Assembly: GCA_037355855.1 (NCBI GenBank)
Contig: CM074759.1
Coordinates: forward strand, 3,348,001-3,412,000
Length of the DNA: 64,000 bases
From: Pseudo-nitzschia pungens
Taxonomy: Eukaryota > Bacillariophyta > Bacillariophyceae > Bacillariales > Bacillariaceae
Reading direction: 5' to 3'
Shown here: piece by piece, positions 53,110 through 64,000 of the stretch
Position numbering within the stretch: position 1 is the stretch's first letter
How the letters are laid out: each line of letters starts with the position of its first letter
Translations under genes and position numbers: made by a program
The notes under the pieces: generated by a model
The model's database searches: none
Told to the model about the DNA's origin: nothing
Seen by the model: only the letters and a program-made list of their open reading frames with translations

Positions 53110-56100
53110 TCAACCCTGAGGTCCAGTAAGCCAGGCTCTGAGGAGAGCAGCCTCGCGTTGGTATGGCTGCACTGGTGGGGCAGGCGCTGCATACTGCTTC
53201 CTTGCAAGGTGGATGGTTGCAAGCCACTGCCTCTTGGCAGTCAGGGTGTAACCTTGTAGGACTTGGAAAGGGGTTTGTAAAAGGGAGTGTGACTGGGGAA
53301 GTGCACCAGCTGCACCAATGGCCAATTCAGAGGTGATGGAAGCATCAAGAGATTGGTGTTGTTCAGCATCAAGGGTACCCCCAGGACCATGGAGTCGTTC
53401 ATTCCTATAGGTCCAAAGATCCCAGGAGGTAAGAAAGAACTGATGGATGATAGCTGTAGCCCAACGTTTGGGAGAGCGCTTGCTTCCAATGTGGGAGTAG
53501 TAGTCAGCCTGGATTTGGTACCAGCGAGGAGACCACCTACCAAGAAGCCAGTTGTGCCAACCAATAGTCCTCTGTGCTCTGACAGCAGAAGCTATTGCAA
53601 GTGAGTAGGATGATGGATAAATGTTCTGGCCCTTCCGAACTCTGGTGAGAAGATCCACAATGGCAGCCACCAATGAGGGATCAGTTTGTTCAACTTCAAG
53701 CCTCTTCTGCAGTGGTCCCTTGAAAGCTGACACACTGTGCTGTACTGCCCCAGTGTCCTTGCAGGAGAGCACATGAGAAACCTTCTCGTTGTCTGCATCA
53801 CACAAGGGGCACCTGGAGTGATCCTGATACTGGTAGTGGAGGAGTTGGTTGCCAACACCAATGCATCCAGAAGCAAATTTGACAAACCACCTTTGCATGC
53901 CAGGAGGTAGGCGCTTGAAGGCAGACAGATGGGCACACCAATGGATGGAACTCAAAACAGGTTGTGGAATGGGGATATCATGGTGGGTCTGCCAATATTT
54001 AAGAAGAGGAGGACCGGAAATAGCAACATGCAAAGCATTCTGATCAAACCTTGAACACTTGCATCCATTTAGAGAAAAGGCCCAGGGCTCAAACACAAGT
54101 CTGGGATAGTGATGGGCAGAAGCTCTATGGACAGAGAGAAAAGCCTTGGCCATGCTGTCAACCTGATGATTGCGAAGGGCCCACCAATCAAGAAAGATTC
54201 CAGCTTGATGGCCCTGAACCCACTGAAAGTTCACAGAAATTGGCAGGGCAGAAATCATGTTTCTGATGACATAAACATAATCAAAAGACTTTTGGGAAAT
54301 AACCAATGGCCAAGATCCCTGAGCCTGTTTGAGAGCTGTGTCACCATCCAAAGCAATGGTGATAGAGCCAGAAGCAATATCAAAGATACTCACCAGAGCA
54401 GTGCAACAGGTGAGAACTCCAAGGATGCCTGCCAGTTCACTCCTGTAGGATGACTGATCCTCAGGGGATCCACTGACAAAATTACAGCCAGTGAGGAACA
54501 TTGAAGCAGACTTGGTGGAGGTATTGGGTGACAAAATGAAAGCAGAAGTTCCTCTGAGAAGGTCCGGATCAAATGAACCATCACATACAGCACTGGCAGT
54601 ACCGCTCTCAATAGCATGAACAAGGTGCTGACAGCCAGCCTGTGGTAGGGAATATTTGTGGAGAAGTACTCTTGGAGACTCACAGAGGGCATCAAAGGCA
54701 TCTGCAGGGGAGGCTGGAAGAGACTCAAATGGATTGTACTCCATAGGATCCATGTCAGGAGGCTCAGACACAAAAGCAGAGGACCCAACAACGCGTACAA
54801 CTTGGCCACAGATAACAGGGCAGACAAGCACATCAGCACATGCTGGTTTGTCAGAAATGAGTTCAGAAGTGACCCTGTATCTGCCCCTGCCCTGGGAGGT
54901 GCTCACAATCCAGCCAGTAGAAGTTTTGAAGAATATTCTGTTGGTGGATGGAGACAAAAACCAAGGCCAAAGAGAAGCTGTCTGGTGAGAGAGCCAATGC
55001 CCAAGATGAAAAGAAGGAGCCAGTGCCCTGGCTGCAGGGGGTGGACAGGGGGGAAGAAAACAGGTCTGAAGTGCCTTAGTCCATAAGCGCTTTGCTGCTG
55101 GAGGCCAAGATGGAGGACATCTCGGCCAGTCAAGATGATCCCTCAAGTGATTGGAGGAGGTCAGCTGGAAAGCCATGGGAGAGAGTCTTTTTCCATCTGG
55201 AGTACAAATGTCAGCAAGGGAAATAGCCTTGAGGGACATGCGCATGTGATTCAAGAGGGACAAGTCAGCACCTCTGAAGCCAGAGTTGACAAAGGCTTGC
55301 ATGAGATAACAGTCATTGGAACGTAACAGAGGAAGATCTGGGAAGTCTTCAAACAAGCTCACAGGGTGAACAGAGAAAAACTTCCACACATGTTTGTACC
55401 AGCAGGGAGTGACGTAGGAAGCAAAAGGATGATATGGTGTGACACCAAGATGGAGAGGAATGCCAAGTTCGAGCCATAGAGACTCAGCAGTTAGCCTGAG
55501 AATCCTACCAGTTTGCGAGGACCTGACAGATTCCTGAAAGAGAGTGGCAATGTGACTGAACTCTTGGAGGAGGTAGGGATGGATGAAACCAAAGCCTTGA
55601 TAGAGGGAAGGACCATAGAATACATGTCTAGGAAATGTCCGCGACATCCCTGCTTTGTTCAGCACAGGAACAAGAGCTGGGTGAATAATCTTAGTCCAAG
55701 TGGCCTCATCAAGTTGCGTGACAGGCATGGGGTATTCAACAGACTTCATGAAAGAATACTTGAAGGTGTAGAGAGATGCGCGCTTCTCACACTTGGAAGC
55801 CTTGAGCTGAGAGCCAAAAGACTGAGACTGTGATTTCATGTGAGCAATCTGTGCTTCCTCATTGCCATCCATGGAGATAAAAACCCCAAGAGTCTTGTCA
55901 GCATGGTCAACTTCAAAACGATCCAGGGTAGCTCGATTGCCATTCTTGTCAGCAACTGAGAAGTCACCAGGCATGTCAGCAATGGAGCGATAATCCCAAC
56001 CGGATCCATTCCATTTGAAATCAATCAAATAACAGAAGGATTTGGCAGGTTCAATAGCACCACCAGTGGCAATAATCCCACCAGCCCATCGGTCAAGAGC

Positions 56101-57523
56101 TTCCTGAAAGTCAACAGCGAATTCCTCACCAGATGTGGAGGAATCAGAGCCAGCACAAAACAAATCTGTGTCATCCACAAAGGCAAAACCCACAAGAGAT
56201 ACCAGTTGCAGTGACAATGAAGTGAGAAGATGGACACCATGCCCAGCCTGTTGCATCATTCGGAAGACAATTGTTGACACCAAAGCCCAAAGAGTTGGAC
56301 CAATACCATTGCCTTGGCCACAACCACTGAGAGGAACAGGTTCATCACCATACACAGGACCTGACCGACCAAAACCAGTTTTGATGTGGTGCTTGGCAAG
56401 TTGCAAAGTAGACAAAAGAACCTCACACACATGTGCAGGAACCCCAAAGCTCTGGAGAGTGAGACCTGCAATGGGATGAGAGATCCTATCATAGCAGCCC
56501 TTGGCATCATTCATAGCAACCGCACCTGATCTGCGCTTCTGCCGCAACACATCACATATGAGCTTCTTGTTCAGGCATGTGTTGATTGCCTTGTGATGTT
56601 TCCTGCTTCCATGTTGATCAACAGCCACGGCATTGGCACGTTCAGCATGGGCAAGAATTCGTCTGCCAATCATCTTGTTGTTGATTTGGAACTCAGGAGA
56701 CATCAACTGGATGAGCCTCATCTTATCCACTCTATATTCACCAGGTTTCTTGAAGATCTCAACATCAGTGATGACCTGCCAAGCAGAAGGAGAGAAGCCA
56801 ACAATCAAAGGGACGGATCTCAGGAGAGTGTCAAACTTGTTCAGCTGGGGATCCAGGGCAAATGCCTTGTGGTGGGCAAAACTCAAACAAGAAGGTTCAC
56901 TTGCGGTGCGTTCCCTCTGGCGTTTCCAGGCAGCAGCATTGTCAGCTGGACACACTGAATAGTCAAAGGGGGGCAAGCTCAGAATAGAGTCAGGGACTTT
57001 GAGACAGGAAAGAAATTCAGAAAGGTATTTGTCAGTGGCAGGAGGAGGAATGTATGTGCCATCAAGGACTTGGGGAGCAGCATGGGCAGTGCCTAGGTAG
57101 CCAAAATCCTTGAATGAAGGAGGGAGTCATGGAAGGAGTGCCAATACACTGCTGTTGACGCCGGACATTGGATTCAGCCATAGCTGGAACCATAGTAGAC
57201 TGAGATTCCAAGACCTGTTCAACACCATCATGGCCAACTGCAATAGCGCGCAAGACTGCTGACTTGTTGACACGTCCCCGAATAGACCGAGCAGCGAGAC
57301 CAAGCTCTCGTTGAAGACGTTCCCTGCGCATCCTGGCACGAATCTGAGAAGCATGCTGGTTGTGAGGCTTGCCTTCAGCAAGAAGTGCATCCACCAGGCC
57401 TTGATTGAAGGAGTCTCTCCATGAGGGGGCCAATTTCTTCACTGCCCGGTATTGCTTGTAAGCTTGTTTCAGATGGAGGAGAGCACTGGAAAGGTCACTG
57501 TGTTCTCCTTTGTAGAGAGAAAG
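53110..57523 (-). pseudogene. NL5 ORF2, reverse transcriptase to C-terminus, frameshifted
   Basis: From about 57100 to the stop at 53110 (AWLTGPQG) the frame is open and holds reverse transcriptase (NDAKGCYDR ~56490-56515, FVDD ~56168-56180), the linker, RNase H (CDGSFD, SELAG, DGDTAL, QGHQ, QVDSM) and the zinc motif CPLC..H..C (~53770-53820). A +1 frameshift near 57105 separates it from the upstream part (57105-57523), which encodes the region between endonuclease and reverse transcriptase. GY2 interrupts it at 57523/62907. Confidence 0.9.
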
Positions 57524-57709
57524 TGCCATACCCCGGGTCTACTAGTGATTAGAATAGTAGTGATATGCAAATTGTGAGCTCTATCAGTTAGTCTATTTGC
57601 TATTGGATTCAGCCAGTCTCGAAATCAGCGATTCCAGAGACTCGCTAATCGTATTCTTATTCTTATTCCAGTCCCGGTTGTACTCGTGACTGTATTCCGG
57701 TGCACGGCA
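57524..57709 (-). repeat. GY2 3' LTR (186 bp)
   Basis: On the minus strand it runs TGCCGTGCACC to GGTATGGCA, with TG/CA ends extended to an inverted TGCC/GGCA. It differs from the 5' LTR by one extra base (cagccagtc against cagccgtc on +). It is very short for a gypsy LTR. A weak purine stretch (ggaggagca) precedes it and may be the polypurine tract. Confidence 0.93.
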
Positions 57710-57727
57710 TGCTCCTCCATGGTACTG

Positions 57728-58168
57728 TTACTTTTCGATAGTATCCCTGCAATAATAGGGATGCACTCTCCTGATGTTAACCCGGTCGGTTACAAAGGGA
57801 GCAGTTTCAATAGTTACAGTTCCATTGTCATGGGCCTTGAGCACCTTGTAAGGTCCTTGCCGTGGGAAGGATAGTTTTGGAATAATGCCCTTCCTTTCCA
57901 GGGTGACATAGTCTCCTTCCTTATAGACATGGGGGATCCTCCTCTGATTCTCCCTGATGTTGCTCTTGTGGATGCTTTTCTGCTTCCTTGCTTGGATTGC
58001 TTCCCAATCCACTGGGAAGTTCACCGGCATGAACATGTCTCTGCCGAACACCAACTGTGCCATTTTTGTTGTGAACAGTTGCAGGTCCCCAGAGGTCCAC
58101 ATTGACCCTCTGCCATTTGGTGACCTCAGCTGCCTTCTCCGGTAGCAGTCCATACTTTTTCCGGCCAC
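57728..58168 (-). pseudogene. GY2 integrase C-terminal remnant
   Basis: In another frame from the pol ORF, the sequence from about 58064 to 57728 encodes the end of a gypsy integrase: AQLVFGRDMFMP, then a basic helix region (RKQKSIHKSN) and an SH3-like/chromodomain-proximal part (EGDYVTLERKG, GPYKVLKAHDNG, VNIRRVHPYY). The start of this open stretch (58168-58070) is only an out-of-frame reading of pol. The join to pol at about 58060 skips the catalytic core and changes frame. Confidence 0.85.
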
Positions 58169-60578
58169 TCTTTTTAAACATCTGGCACGTGTGACAGTGC
58201 TTACAGAGGTCCTGGACGTCCTTTCGTAGGCCTTTCCAGGTGAAGACTGAGCGTATGCTCTGTTCCATTCTCTTTTCTCCCGGGTGTACCAACATCGTGT
58301 GGTACCACTCCATTACTCTTTGTTTGAGCTTGTCGGGAATCAGGATTTTGCCTTCTTTGTGGATGAGACTGAAACCTTCCACATTTTTGGTGGTTAGGCC
58401 TTTGTCTTTTTCCAAAGCATTCATGATTTTCGTGTTCTTCTGCTGGTAAAACTGAATCATGTCCGGAGCAAGTGGGAATGCACTATTGCCCTGGAATTCT
58501 TCCGGTGCTTCTCCAAGTGGGAATAGGAGTTGCCGGAGGTGCGCTTCCTCATCCGCGTAGGTGAGGGGCTTATTTGGTGGTAGCCATTCCACTGTGTCCG
58601 CTGGGTCATCTGTAATGTCCAGGCGAGACAGCGCGTCTGCTGCATCATTTTCTTTGCCAGCAACATGCTTGACTATTGGATGGAACTCCTCCATAAGGAG
58701 TCTCCACCGGACCATTCTTTGGGTCGGCATCTGTTGGTACAGTAGGTTCAGGTGATCCGTGTGAATGGTTACATCCTGGCCTCGCAGGATTCCTTCAAAT
58801 GCTTTTAAGCCTTCTACTATGCCCAGGAGTTCCTTTTCTCCCACGGTGTAGTTGAGTTGCGCTGAGTTCAGCTTCCGGGTGTAGAATCCAAGTGGTTTTC
58901 CATCTTGGCATACAGTTGCTCCCAGTTGCCGGTCACTGGCGTCTGAGTAGAGATGAAATGGTTTCGTAAAATCCGGGAATGCGAGTTTCGCTTCATCTGC
59001 GAGCATCCTCTTCGCCTCCATGAAAGCTTTCTGCTCTGCTGGGCCCCAGTACCAATTTGTTTTGCCCTTCTTGCCCGCAAGCTTGTTGAGGGGGGCCAGG
59101 ATGTGGGAGCGGCGCTTCCACATGTCCCGGTAGAAATTGACCATTCCAAGGAACATCTTGAGTTGCTTGGTGTTCTTGGGGGGTTCCAGGCGCTTCATCG
59201 CCTCCAGTTTCTTTGGCTGGGGTTGAATGCCCTCTGTTGTTAGTAGAAAACCCAAATACTCCACTTCTTTTTGCATGAAGAAGGATTTTCTAAGGTTGGC
59301 TCGAAAGCCAGCGTCATCCAGTCTCTGTAGGACTGTATCGATTTTGTCGAGGTGATCCTGCTCAGATTCCCCCTCTCGTTGGATGATTAAGATGTCGTCG
59401 ATGTAGACGAGGACATAGTCCAGGTCGCCGAGTAGGTTCATTATGACGGACTGGAAGATATCCGGTGCGCATGCAATCCCCATAGCCAATCGCTTGTAGG
59501 CATACTTCCCCCATGGCAGGATGGTGGAGCAAATCTTCTGGCTCTCCTTGCAGATGGGAATGGTGTAGTACCCTTGGGATAAGTCCAGTGCCGTAGCAGA
59601 TTTAAATTTCTGTAGTCTTTGGATGGTTTCCCCAATGCGTGGTAGGGGGAACAGCTTTCGTTGAATGGCTGCATTCATCTTCCGAAAGTCCGTAAGGACT
59701 CGTATGTCCCCTGTCTTTTTGGGTTGACAGAACGTCGGTGATGCCCATGGTGAGTCATCATCATGTGGAAGTTTCTCCAGGACTCCAATGTCACAGAGCC
59801 TGTTGATTTCCTTCCGGAGTGCTTGTTCAAAGGCATGGGGTACTGAATAGTACCTCTGCCTGACCGGTTTAACCCCTGGTTGGAGTTCAATAGATACCGG
59901 TTCAATATTCTTGAGCAGTCCCAGACCTCCTCCAAAGAGTGTGGGGAACTTCTTCAATGTTTTCTTCAGGGCCTCCTTAGACGCGTCTGTGATCTCCAGG
60001 TCGTTGACCATGGAGTCTATATCTACTTTGGAGTAGTCGGCGTCCAGGATCTTGGCTTGCCTTTCTTCCTCCTGTTGGAGGATTGGACTCTGTGTGTTGG
60101 CAAAGAATACTGCCTCACATTTGTCCGGGTCAGAGAGTTCCCCCATCCCCTTCATGGGGATGGAGTCACCTTGCCATGAGATTGTTCGGGAGCTGTATTT
60201 GATATCCAGTCCCAATTGTGCCATTAGGTCAGATCCTATGATCACGTCATAGGGTACCTCCTCGTGGTGATGATACTCATCCACTTGGAAGGTCCACTTG
60301 ATGGTCTTTGAGTTTGAAAACTCTATCAACTTCAGTCCCACTGAAGCCGCGGACTTTGTTCGAAATTTGCCCCCATAGGTATTATAGGTGACAGATCGTT
60401 GGTCCCGGTTCGTAAGTTGACTGCGGTCGACAAAGTGTTTTAGGATTATGGACTTGGAGCATCCTGAGTCCAGAAGGCCCCGGAGCATCCTCCCCCTTCC
60501 CTTGTGGTCCAACACCTCCACACAGACATCTGCAAATCGGTTGATTATGCGTGGTCCGGTGTGGATGGTGTCGGCCAT
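57921..60578 (-). pseudogene. pol: GY2 Pol: protease, RT, RNase H, integrase zinc domain
   Basis: The ATG at 60578 directly follows the gag stop (TGAATG). Protease active site LLDSG is at residues ~35-39. Reverse transcriptase: SPWASPTFCQPKK, ALDLSQGYYTIP, LAMGIACAPDIFQ and YIDD near residue 390. RNase H: YSDAS (~543), GEKELLGI, HTDHLNL (~606) and NDAADALSR. The integrase HHCC zinc domain spans ~757-800 (YHTMLVHPG, CKHCHTC). After DLWGPATVHNKNG (~820) the protein leaves its frame and the three catalytic acids of the integrase core are absent. Everything needed for reverse transcription looks intact; self-encoded integration does not. Confidence 0.92.
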
Positions 60579-61976
60579 TCATTTGTGGGATCCTTTCTTC
60601 TTGAAGGTTTTCTTGTATTTTCTCCGGTACTCCTTGAGGTCCCTGTCGGAGATATCGATCTCGTCGTCAGAGACTTCATGATCAGCTTGGGCCGTGGCCA
60701 GTACATAGGAGTACTCGTGGTTGGAGAGGTTCCTTCCCCAGTGGGGTTTGGATTGTTGCTCGTTGTCCGAGTCTTCTTTTGCCACAAAATGCTCCTTGAG
60801 CAGATTGATGGTTTCCCGGTCGAATTTCCCCTTCTTGGGTGGTCCTCCGGTTAGTTTCCAGCATTTGCCGGCGTGGGTCTTGCCACAGATTTTGCAAAGT
60901 TGCTTATTGTTGTCCATTGGGCGCTTCTTTTTGTTGGGAGACTTGCTGTTTCCTCCCCCAGAAGTGGCCTTGGAGTTCTTCTTGGTTCCACCGTTTTGTT
61001 TTTCCAGTTCGGTGATCCGTTTGCGAAGTTCTTCTTCGTTTCGGATGGTGGTTTCCAAGTTTTCGAGTTTGTCGATCGTGGTGTTGAAGGAATGGGCAAA
61101 GACATCCCATCCAATGTGTTCCAGTTTGTCCCTCTGGGTGTGGGTCATGCTGGTGTCCAGGATTTCCTTCATCTCGTCGTGAGTGAAGCTGGAAGGTGCC
61201 ATTCCTGTGGCGGCGCCACTTTCCCAGAGACATTCTGGTAGATAGCTTTGTAGTTCGGCCATTCGGTTGGCCCAGGCTCGGATGCCGTGTTTCATGTCGA
61301 CTCGCATCCCCCGCATAAAGCGGCGGAGGAGGATGTACGAGCGTTTCCCGTTCATGTCATTGCCAAAGACTTTCAGCTTGAGGGCGTACATGCATTCCTC
61401 AATGACATCCTTTTTGTACTCCTCTGATTGGTAGTACTTTCTGAGGGCATCGGGTACCTTCTTTTTGGGGATTGGAGTGCCGAGGTCCTCGGGCTCCGTT
61501 TCCTCGTCCGATTTTGCCGTGGCAGTCGGTTTGTCGGTCTTTTGGGTGGAGTTCCCTTCGACCGGCTCCTTGGGCGTGCCAGCGGGAGCTTCTGTGGTTA
61601 GCTCGGTTATTGCGACTTTCTGGATCCTCGTTTGGACCAGTTTGTTGTTGTGTGTCTTGTGACCTGGTTCGGCATAGTAGGACCGGCCCAGAGTCATTTG
61701 GACGATAGAGAGTGCCTCGTTGGCGAGGATCCGTTGGAGGACGTCCAGTTTCTGGTCCCCTTGGAGTTTGTCATTGCCAGCAATTTTCTGGTCAAAGTCT
61801 CTTTTCCAGATGATAAAGAGTTCCGGTCTTTCTGTGCCGGTAAGTACTTTCAGGTAGTCACTGAACGCGACCCCTCCCTTCTCGCTTTCAATGTTCATTT
61901 TCACGGTGGTGGCGTCTTCCGGCCAGTCCTCTTGTGTAAAGTTAAAGGGTTTCTGTTTGGTTCCTTTAGACGCCAT
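60579..61976 (-). CDS. gag: GY2 Gag, 465 codons
   Basis: The start ATG at 61976 is in a good context (aaccATGG). The product is basic and hydrophilic with a central structural region (YYQSEEYKKDVIEECMYALKLK, RRFMRGMRVDMKHGIRAWANRM) typical of retrotransposon capsids. Near residue 360 lies a compact zinc knuckle, CKICGKTHAGKCW, with C-X2-C-X3-H-X3-C spacing, shorter than the usual C-X2-C-X4-H-X4-C. It ends KKGSHK with TGA immediately before the pol ATG. It would form the virus-like particle and bind the element's RNA. Confidence 0.88.
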   Translation of the reverse strand: MASKGTKQKPFNFTQEDWPEDATTVKMNIESEKGGVAFSDYLKVLTGTERPELFIIWKRDFDQKIAGNDKLQGDQKLDVLQRILANEALSIVQMTLGRSYYAEPGHKTHNNKLVQTRIQKVAITELTTEAPAGTPKEPVEGNSTQKTDKPTATAKSDEETEPEDLGTPIPKKKVPDALRKYYQSEEYKKDVIEECMYALKLKVFGNDMNGKRSYILLRRFMRGMRVDMKHGIRAWANRMAELQSYLPECLWESGAATGMAPSSFTHDEMKEILDTSMTHTQRDKLEHIGWDVFAHSFNTTIDKLENLETTIRNEEELRKRITELEKQNGGTKKNSKATSGGGNSKSPNKKKRPMDNNKQLCKICGKTHAGKCWKLTGGPPKKGKFDRETINLLKEHFVAKEDSDNEQQSKPHWGRNLSNHEYSYVLATAQADHEVSDDEIDISDRDLKEYRRKYKKTFKKKGSHK

Positions 61977-62721
61977 GGTTAATCAGTTTCTTTTTATTTT
62001 ATTTGGTTTAGTTACTTTATCTTTGTTATCTGCTAATTTTAGTGTGGAAATGAGCAAGAGTGACTGCTCCAGATTTTGCAGTTTTTGCTACTAAATTTGA
62101 TTTCCACGCGATAACTCGTGTTGTAACTGATTTTGCTTCCAACCATCGTGATGGTGGGAGTTGTTTCTCTCTTTGGTTCCCGGGAATCCTGTGGTTCTCC
62201 GGAGTTGTTTCTGTTTTTATTTCGTGGGATTCGATTCCCGTGGTTCTCCGCCGTTGCTTCCCTATTAAGCAATCACCGGGCCGGTCCCATTTCCCGTTAC
62301 GAGCGTTTCCCGTGGGATTGGTGGTGTTTGGGTATTCATTATATACCTTTCCGGATATCCGTATATTTCGGTTGTGGTTGGCATCCCCTATTCGGTCTGT
62401 CCATCCACTCAGTGTTGGTCCAATTAGTCCACTCACTGAATTATGTGTCACTTTTTCGACACTTATTTTCGATTATTTCTGTTGTCGACCATGGTCCTGC
62501 TTAGGTCCTTAGGTGTCTCTGTTGCTGCAGTTGCTCCCTGTAATGGAGCCAACTGTTGCTGGGATTGGTATTCCTTAGTGCTGCAGACACTGGATGTCCT
62601 TCTCCCTGTTTGCTTCTATGTGCCTCCATTTTTCGGCAGTTTCCGACGTCGGTCCCCTTTCGGTCGGTCGTTCGGTTGTTTCTGCTCATGGTCTTCAGCA
62701 CTCAGCTTGATTTTAAAATCA
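61977..62721 (-). promoter_or_regulatory. GY2 leader between 5' LTR and gag
   Basis: These 745 bp of untranslated sequence follow the 5' LTR. The first 14 nt after the LTR (TGATTTTAAAATCA) are a perfect palindrome. A standard tRNA primer-binding site starting TGG is not seen directly after the LTR; the closest is TGGCATGATTTT, overlapping the LTR end. I see no convincing ORF in this leader. Confidence 0.6.
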
Positions 62722-62906
62722 TGCCATACCCCGGGTCTACTAGTGATTAGAATAGTAGTGATATGCAAATTGTGAGCTCTATCAGTTAGTCTATTTGCTA
62801 TTGGATTCAGCCGTCTCGAAATCAGCGATTCCAGAGACTCGCTAATCGTATTCTTATTCTTATTCCAGTCCCGGTTGTACTCGTGACTGTATTCCGGTGC
62901 ACGGCA
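62722..62906 (-). repeat. GY2 5' LTR (185 bp)
   Basis: It matches the 3' LTR except for one missing base. It is followed on its right by the duplicated gaaag (62907-62911) and resumed NL5 ORF2. It should carry the element's promoter; I could not identify a TATA box with confidence. Confidence 0.93.
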
Positions 62907-64000
62907 GAAAGCTTGCAGGCCAACCTTTTCAAAACAGTATGACTGGTGGACACACCCTGTCTCAACTTAACAACACGCCGCCAAAAGTCAATGGTATCAC
63001 GATAGACTTGCAGCTTAGGTGACCATGGAACCAAACCAGCTCTAGTGTGGCAGAGGTTTTGTGCAACAGAGAGCCTGAGAGAGGTAGAGGTTTCATGGAG
63101 TACTTCATATGTGGTGATGAGATCAGTGCGCACAGAAATATCCCCAGACTGAAACTGAGCCAGTAGGTGCTCCAGCTTAGCTTGGAGAGAAAACACTCCA
63201 GCCTTGAGAAAGCAGTGCCTCACTCGCTTGAAATACCGTTGTCGCAGATGAGGGTGGGAGGACTGGAGTTTGGAATGAGAGAATCTCACAGGAGGTGGCA
63301 AATGTTTGCCCATGAGGCTGCGATTACAAACCTCAATCCAGAGCATACGATGGTCAGATTCCATACCATGGGCACCTCCAAAGGGACAATACCCAGCCCT
63401 GAGAACATCAACATTCTCAGAGACCCAAATGGCATCAATTGGTGTTCTGGTAGTGTTGCGGTTGTGAGTGGCAGGAGGAGAAGACGTACTATGAAGGGTA
63501 AGAATGGCATCTCTGAAACCAAGAGCCTTGAGCTCAAAAGACAAGCCATCAGTCCTGACATCAGCATTCTGGTCAATCCCAACAATGACTTGATCACCGG
63601 CACCCAGACAGACTTGAAGGGCAGCAGTTAAATCCCTGTGAAAGAGAATGCATGGATTGGGACTGAAAAGATTTTCAGCGGCTTGAAAGTATCGGTACTG
63701 TTGATTCCAGACTGAGCCAAGATCCCTATCATTTTCAACTGGGCAGTAGGCAGAAAACATGGTGACATTGTAGCCATCCCTGCCCTGAAACTTGACAAAG
63801 GACCATCTGCCAAGACCAGATGGATCAGCTCCATGTGCAACCTTGTGTGAGCTGAACAGCTGGTCAATGGAAAAACCTGTGCCGCCAGGCTGAAGCCAAG
63901 AGCAGGCAGAAGCTTCATGCTTGTTGTTAGCAAGATAGGAAAAACTTGAGGGACTGACATTCTTCATGCGCCGATTGAAAAGATCACAGGGCAGGAGTTT
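62907..64000 (-). pseudogene. NL5 ORF2, endonuclease part, runs off the window
   Basis: The frame is open from the right edge to GY2. It encodes the EEP endonuclease: FSAYCPV, GIDQNAD (~63570-63595), TRTPIDAIWVSE and ESDHRM (~63345-63362), plus the following linker (RQRYFKRVRH...WRRVVKLRQGVS). The first ~125 residues of ORF2 lie to the right of the window. This is the other half of the ORF2 interrupted by GY2. Confidence 0.88.

Larger units (their letters stand above)
57524..62906 (-). mobile_element. GY2, complete Ty3/gypsy element, integrase core deleted
   Basis: LTRs lie at 57524-57709 and 62722-62906, with a perfect 5-bp duplication gaaag (57519-57523 and 62907-62911) inside NL5 ORF2. 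The two LTRs differ by a single indel, so insertion is recent. Internal order on the minus strand: leader (62721-61977), gag, pol with protease, reverse transcriptase and RNase H, integrase zinc domain, a deletion in place of the integrase core, and integrase C-terminus. It is about 5.4 kb long. Confidence 0.95.
52802..64000 (-). mobile_element. NL5, LINE copy interrupted by GY2, 5' part beyond window
   Basis: The 3' tail (ataataataat) starts at about 52802. A 3' UTR with the usual hairpins and ORF2 follow to 57523. GY2 interrupts at 57524-62906, and ORF2 continues to the right edge. There is a +1 frameshift near 57105 (aatccttgaatg against aatcttgaatg in NL3). ORF1 and the leader would lie right of the window. 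The left flank ggttccgggga cannot be compared with a 5' flank. Confidence 0.9.

Overview
This 64 kb window is a eukaryotic repeat graveyard with no recognisable host gene, tRNA or rRNA. Everything I can assign is a transposable element (TE): a very large non-LTR retrotransposon (LINE) family, a short non-autonomous relative of it, two Ty3/gypsy elements, Copia pieces and a Stowaway/mariner-like MITE. The Copia RNase H region (motifs such as ETSTFGSE and LRYKLRMMGV) resembles the CoDi Copia elements of diatoms. I therefore infer a stramenopile, most likely a diatom; this rests on family resemblance only.

Layout. I name the LINE copies NL1-NL5, the small relatives RN1-RN4, the gypsy elements GY1-GY2 and the Copia pieces CO1-CO2. 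RN1 (-, 1-1681, cut by the window edge) sits in an RN2 fragment (1682-1877), which lies in the RNase H region of NL1 (-, 1878-14458). NL1 is also broken by a complete RN3 (+, 4848-6816, 17-bp target duplication). An ORF2 fragment, NL2 (-, 14459-16031), separates NL1 from NL3 (-, 16032-29550). Between the 5' ends of NL3 (-) and NL4 (+, 33004-48090) lies GY1, a gypsy pol fragment that carries a complete RN4 (30085-32015, 20-bp duplication) and a solo Copia LTR CO1 (32042-32359, 5-bp duplication). Then come CO2 (Copia LTR 48213-48521 and decayed pol to 51903), a 538-bp MITE (52225-52762), and NL5 (-, 52802 to the right edge). NL5 is split by a complete, young gypsy GY2 (-, 57524-62906, TSD gaaag).

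The LINE family. NL3 (13.5 kb) and NL4 (15.1 kb) are unusually long. Each has a 5' leader of 4.1-5.7 kb, largely a GC-rich minisatellite built on a 34-bp unit; then ORF1 (about 1,080 aa), a short overlap (ATGGTTAG), ORF2 (about 1,950 aa: apurinic-type endonuclease, reverse transcriptase, RNase H, C-terminal zinc motif), and a 0.3 kb 3' UTR with two hairpins and an (ATT)n tail. NL3 ORF2 is broken by one +1 frameshift near its C-terminus, NL4 ORF2 by two +1 insertions near its N-terminus, so no ORF2 here is intact although both ORF1s are.

Most interesting observations. (1) The sense strand of each full LINE leader (3.3, 4.1 and 5.7 kb) holds one ATG only, 36 nt from the 5' end, although the opposite strand has many. 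(2) That single ATG opens an 86-87 codon upstream ORF with a hydrophobic segment, conserved in NL3 and NL4. (3) The ~1.95 kb RN family shares the LINE's 5' end and its 3' double hairpin and (ATT)n tail, carries 150-bp tandem repeats in place of ORFs, and has 17-20 bp target duplications, so it looks like a LINE-mobilised derivative. (4) GY2 has near-identical LTRs and a perfect 5-bp duplication but has lost its whole integrase catalytic core.
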